From Thalassarchaeum sp002495735 (GTDB lineage: Archaea > Thermoplasmatota > Poseidoniia > Poseidoniales > Thalassarchaeaceae), in assembly GCA_937911265.1 (NCBI GenBank), contig CALDRG010000080.1, positions 1 to 16,590 on the forward strand: a DNA stretch of 16,590 bases, in the 5' to 3' direction. A program made the translations under genes and the position numbers. Positions 16,007 through 16,590 of the stretch are shown piece after piece (position 1 is the stretch's first letter; the number at the start of each line of letters is the position of its first letter). The notes beneath the pieces were generated by a model. The model did not search any database. It was not told where the DNA came from and was given only the letters and a program-made list of their open reading frames with translations.

Positions 16007-16590
16007 ATGCAGAAAACAAAGAACAAGAGTATGTTGATTGCTCTGCTTCTCGTAATGATGGCAGGATCCACCGGCGTCAGCGCCGATGGTTCCGACCCTC
16101 TGAATCCTGATGACGGCGGTGCCGACTGGGATGGCGATGGTCTGACCAACGCAGAGGAGCAGAATGCAGGAACTGACATGAATAATGCAGATACCGACAA
16201 CGACGGCTTGCCAGACGGGTGGGAAGTGGCCTACGGCCTCAACCCTAACTCGGCTGGCGATGCGAATGCAGATCCGGATGGTGACGGACTGACCAACGCC
16301 CAGGAGTACGCTGCGGGTACCAACCCGAACAACGCGGACACCGACGGCGATGGGACGAACGACGCCCAGGACGCATTCCCGAACGATCCCAATGACGGAT
16401 CGTCTTCGGACTCCGACGGCGATGGTATACCTGACGCCTACGATCCTGACTTCGAAGGTAACGAAGACGGAGACGGAGACGGCGGCACCGAAGGTGGCGG
16501 CGAGTCCGAGCAGGAGCAAGGCGGCCAAGGCGAAGGTCAAGGACAAGGTCAAGGACAAGGTCAAGGACAAGGTCAAGGACAAGGTCAAGG
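16007..16590 (+). CDS. Secreted thrombospondin type 3-like calcium-repeat protein, cut by window edge
   Basis: 194 complete codons are visible with no stop before the edge. Residues 1-26 are a signal peptide (MQKTKNKSMLIALLLVMMAG, cleavage likely after VSA). Residues about 40-150 carry Asp-rich loops of the thrombospondin type 3 kind: DWDGDGLTNAEE (40-51), DTDNDGLPDGWE (62-73), DPDGDGLTNAQE (89-100), DTDGDGTNDAQD (111-122) and DSDGDGIPDAYD (135-146), with GLNPN and GTNPN spacers. These loops bind calcium in known homologues and are common in microbial surface proteins. An acidic Gly-rich stretch (150-176) leads into an uninterrupted Gly-Gln dipeptide repeat from residue 177 to the edge. The C-terminal part, possibly a larger domain or anchor, is not visible. 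The start is supported by GGAAGTGA seven bases upstream. Confidence 0.88.
   Translation, partial: MQKTKNKSMLIALLLVMMAGSTGVSADGSDPLNPDDGGADWDGDGLTNAEEQNAGTDMNNADTDNDGLPDGWEVAYGLNPNSAGDANADPDGDGLTNAQEYAAGTNPNNADTDGDGTNDAQDAFPNDPNDGSSSDSDGDGIPDAYDPDFEGNEDGDGDGGTEGGGESEQEQGGQGEGQGQGQGQGQGQGQGQGQ
16535..16590 (+). repeat. 12-bp tandem repeat GGTCAAGGACAA encoding Gly-Gln
   Basis: At least 4.6 copies of GGTCAAGGACAA run to the window edge without a mismatch. Alternating GGT and GGA glycine codons set the 12-base period. Changes in copy number would keep the reading frame, so the length of the Gly-Gln linker could vary among strains. The window stops inside the repeat, and this may also reflect an assembly limit. 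Confidence 0.9.

Noticed and set aside
15938..16588. Minus-strand frame starting with Leu-Ser-Thr repeats
   Set aside because: Shadow of the Gly-Gln and Asp-rich repeats of the plus-strand calcium-repeat gene.

Overview
The window looks like a chromosomal segment of a planktonic marine euryarchaeon, most plausibly Marine Group II (Poseidoniales). This is an inference from style, not from a marker gene. The clues are TATA-like boxes about 25-27 bases before several start codons with no leader between them, mostly single-gene transcription units, very large secreted propeller/FN3 proteins with a C-terminal membrane anchor and acidic tail, and thrombospondin-type Asp-rich calcium repeats. No rRNA, tRNA, CRISPR array, transposase or phage gene was seen.

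Layout. (1) 1-1090, minus strand: a secreted protein with a WD40/PQQ-like propeller, cut by the left window edge. It is transcribed divergently from (2) a thioredoxin-type glutathione peroxidase at 1172-1657. (3) 1696-3192: a lipoprotein with two EF-hand loops and two pentapeptide-repeat modules, visibly more AT-rich at its start than its neighbours. (4) 3193-3370: a convergent intergenic stretch with overlapping inverted repeats. (5) 3371-5680, minus strand: MaeB-type malic enzyme with a C-terminal phosphotransacetylase-like domain. (6) 5681-5832: a divergent intergenic spacer with a perfect GC-rich palindrome. (7) 5833-14451: a giant 2872-residue surface protein (signal peptide, long propeller array, about six FN3-like domains, one membrane segment, acidic tail). 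(8) 14492-15265: a divergent class IV aminotransferase-fold protein. (9) 15333-15695: a small zinc-ribbon protein with two membrane helices. (10) 15696-16006: a 311-base gene-free stretch with a duplicated, covarying set of complementary segments. (11) 16007 to the right edge: a secreted Asp-rich calcium-repeat protein running into a Gly-Gln tandem repeat.

Functionally the segment is mostly envelope and surface: four of the eight proteins carry export signals and a fifth is a small membrane protein. Two (the EF-hand lipoprotein and the Asp-rich repeat protein) carry calcium-binding loops. The cytosolic genes are the peroxidase, the malic enzyme and the aminotransferase-like protein, and nothing in the layout ties them into one pathway.

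The most unusual item is the 15689-15987 region. Two units each contain three segments that can pair in alternative ways, and one base difference between the units is matched in all three segments. This looks like an RNA switch, or a structured element, in front of the Asp-rich repeat gene, which also has a clear Shine-Dalgarno-like sequence. No known RNA family was recognised in it.
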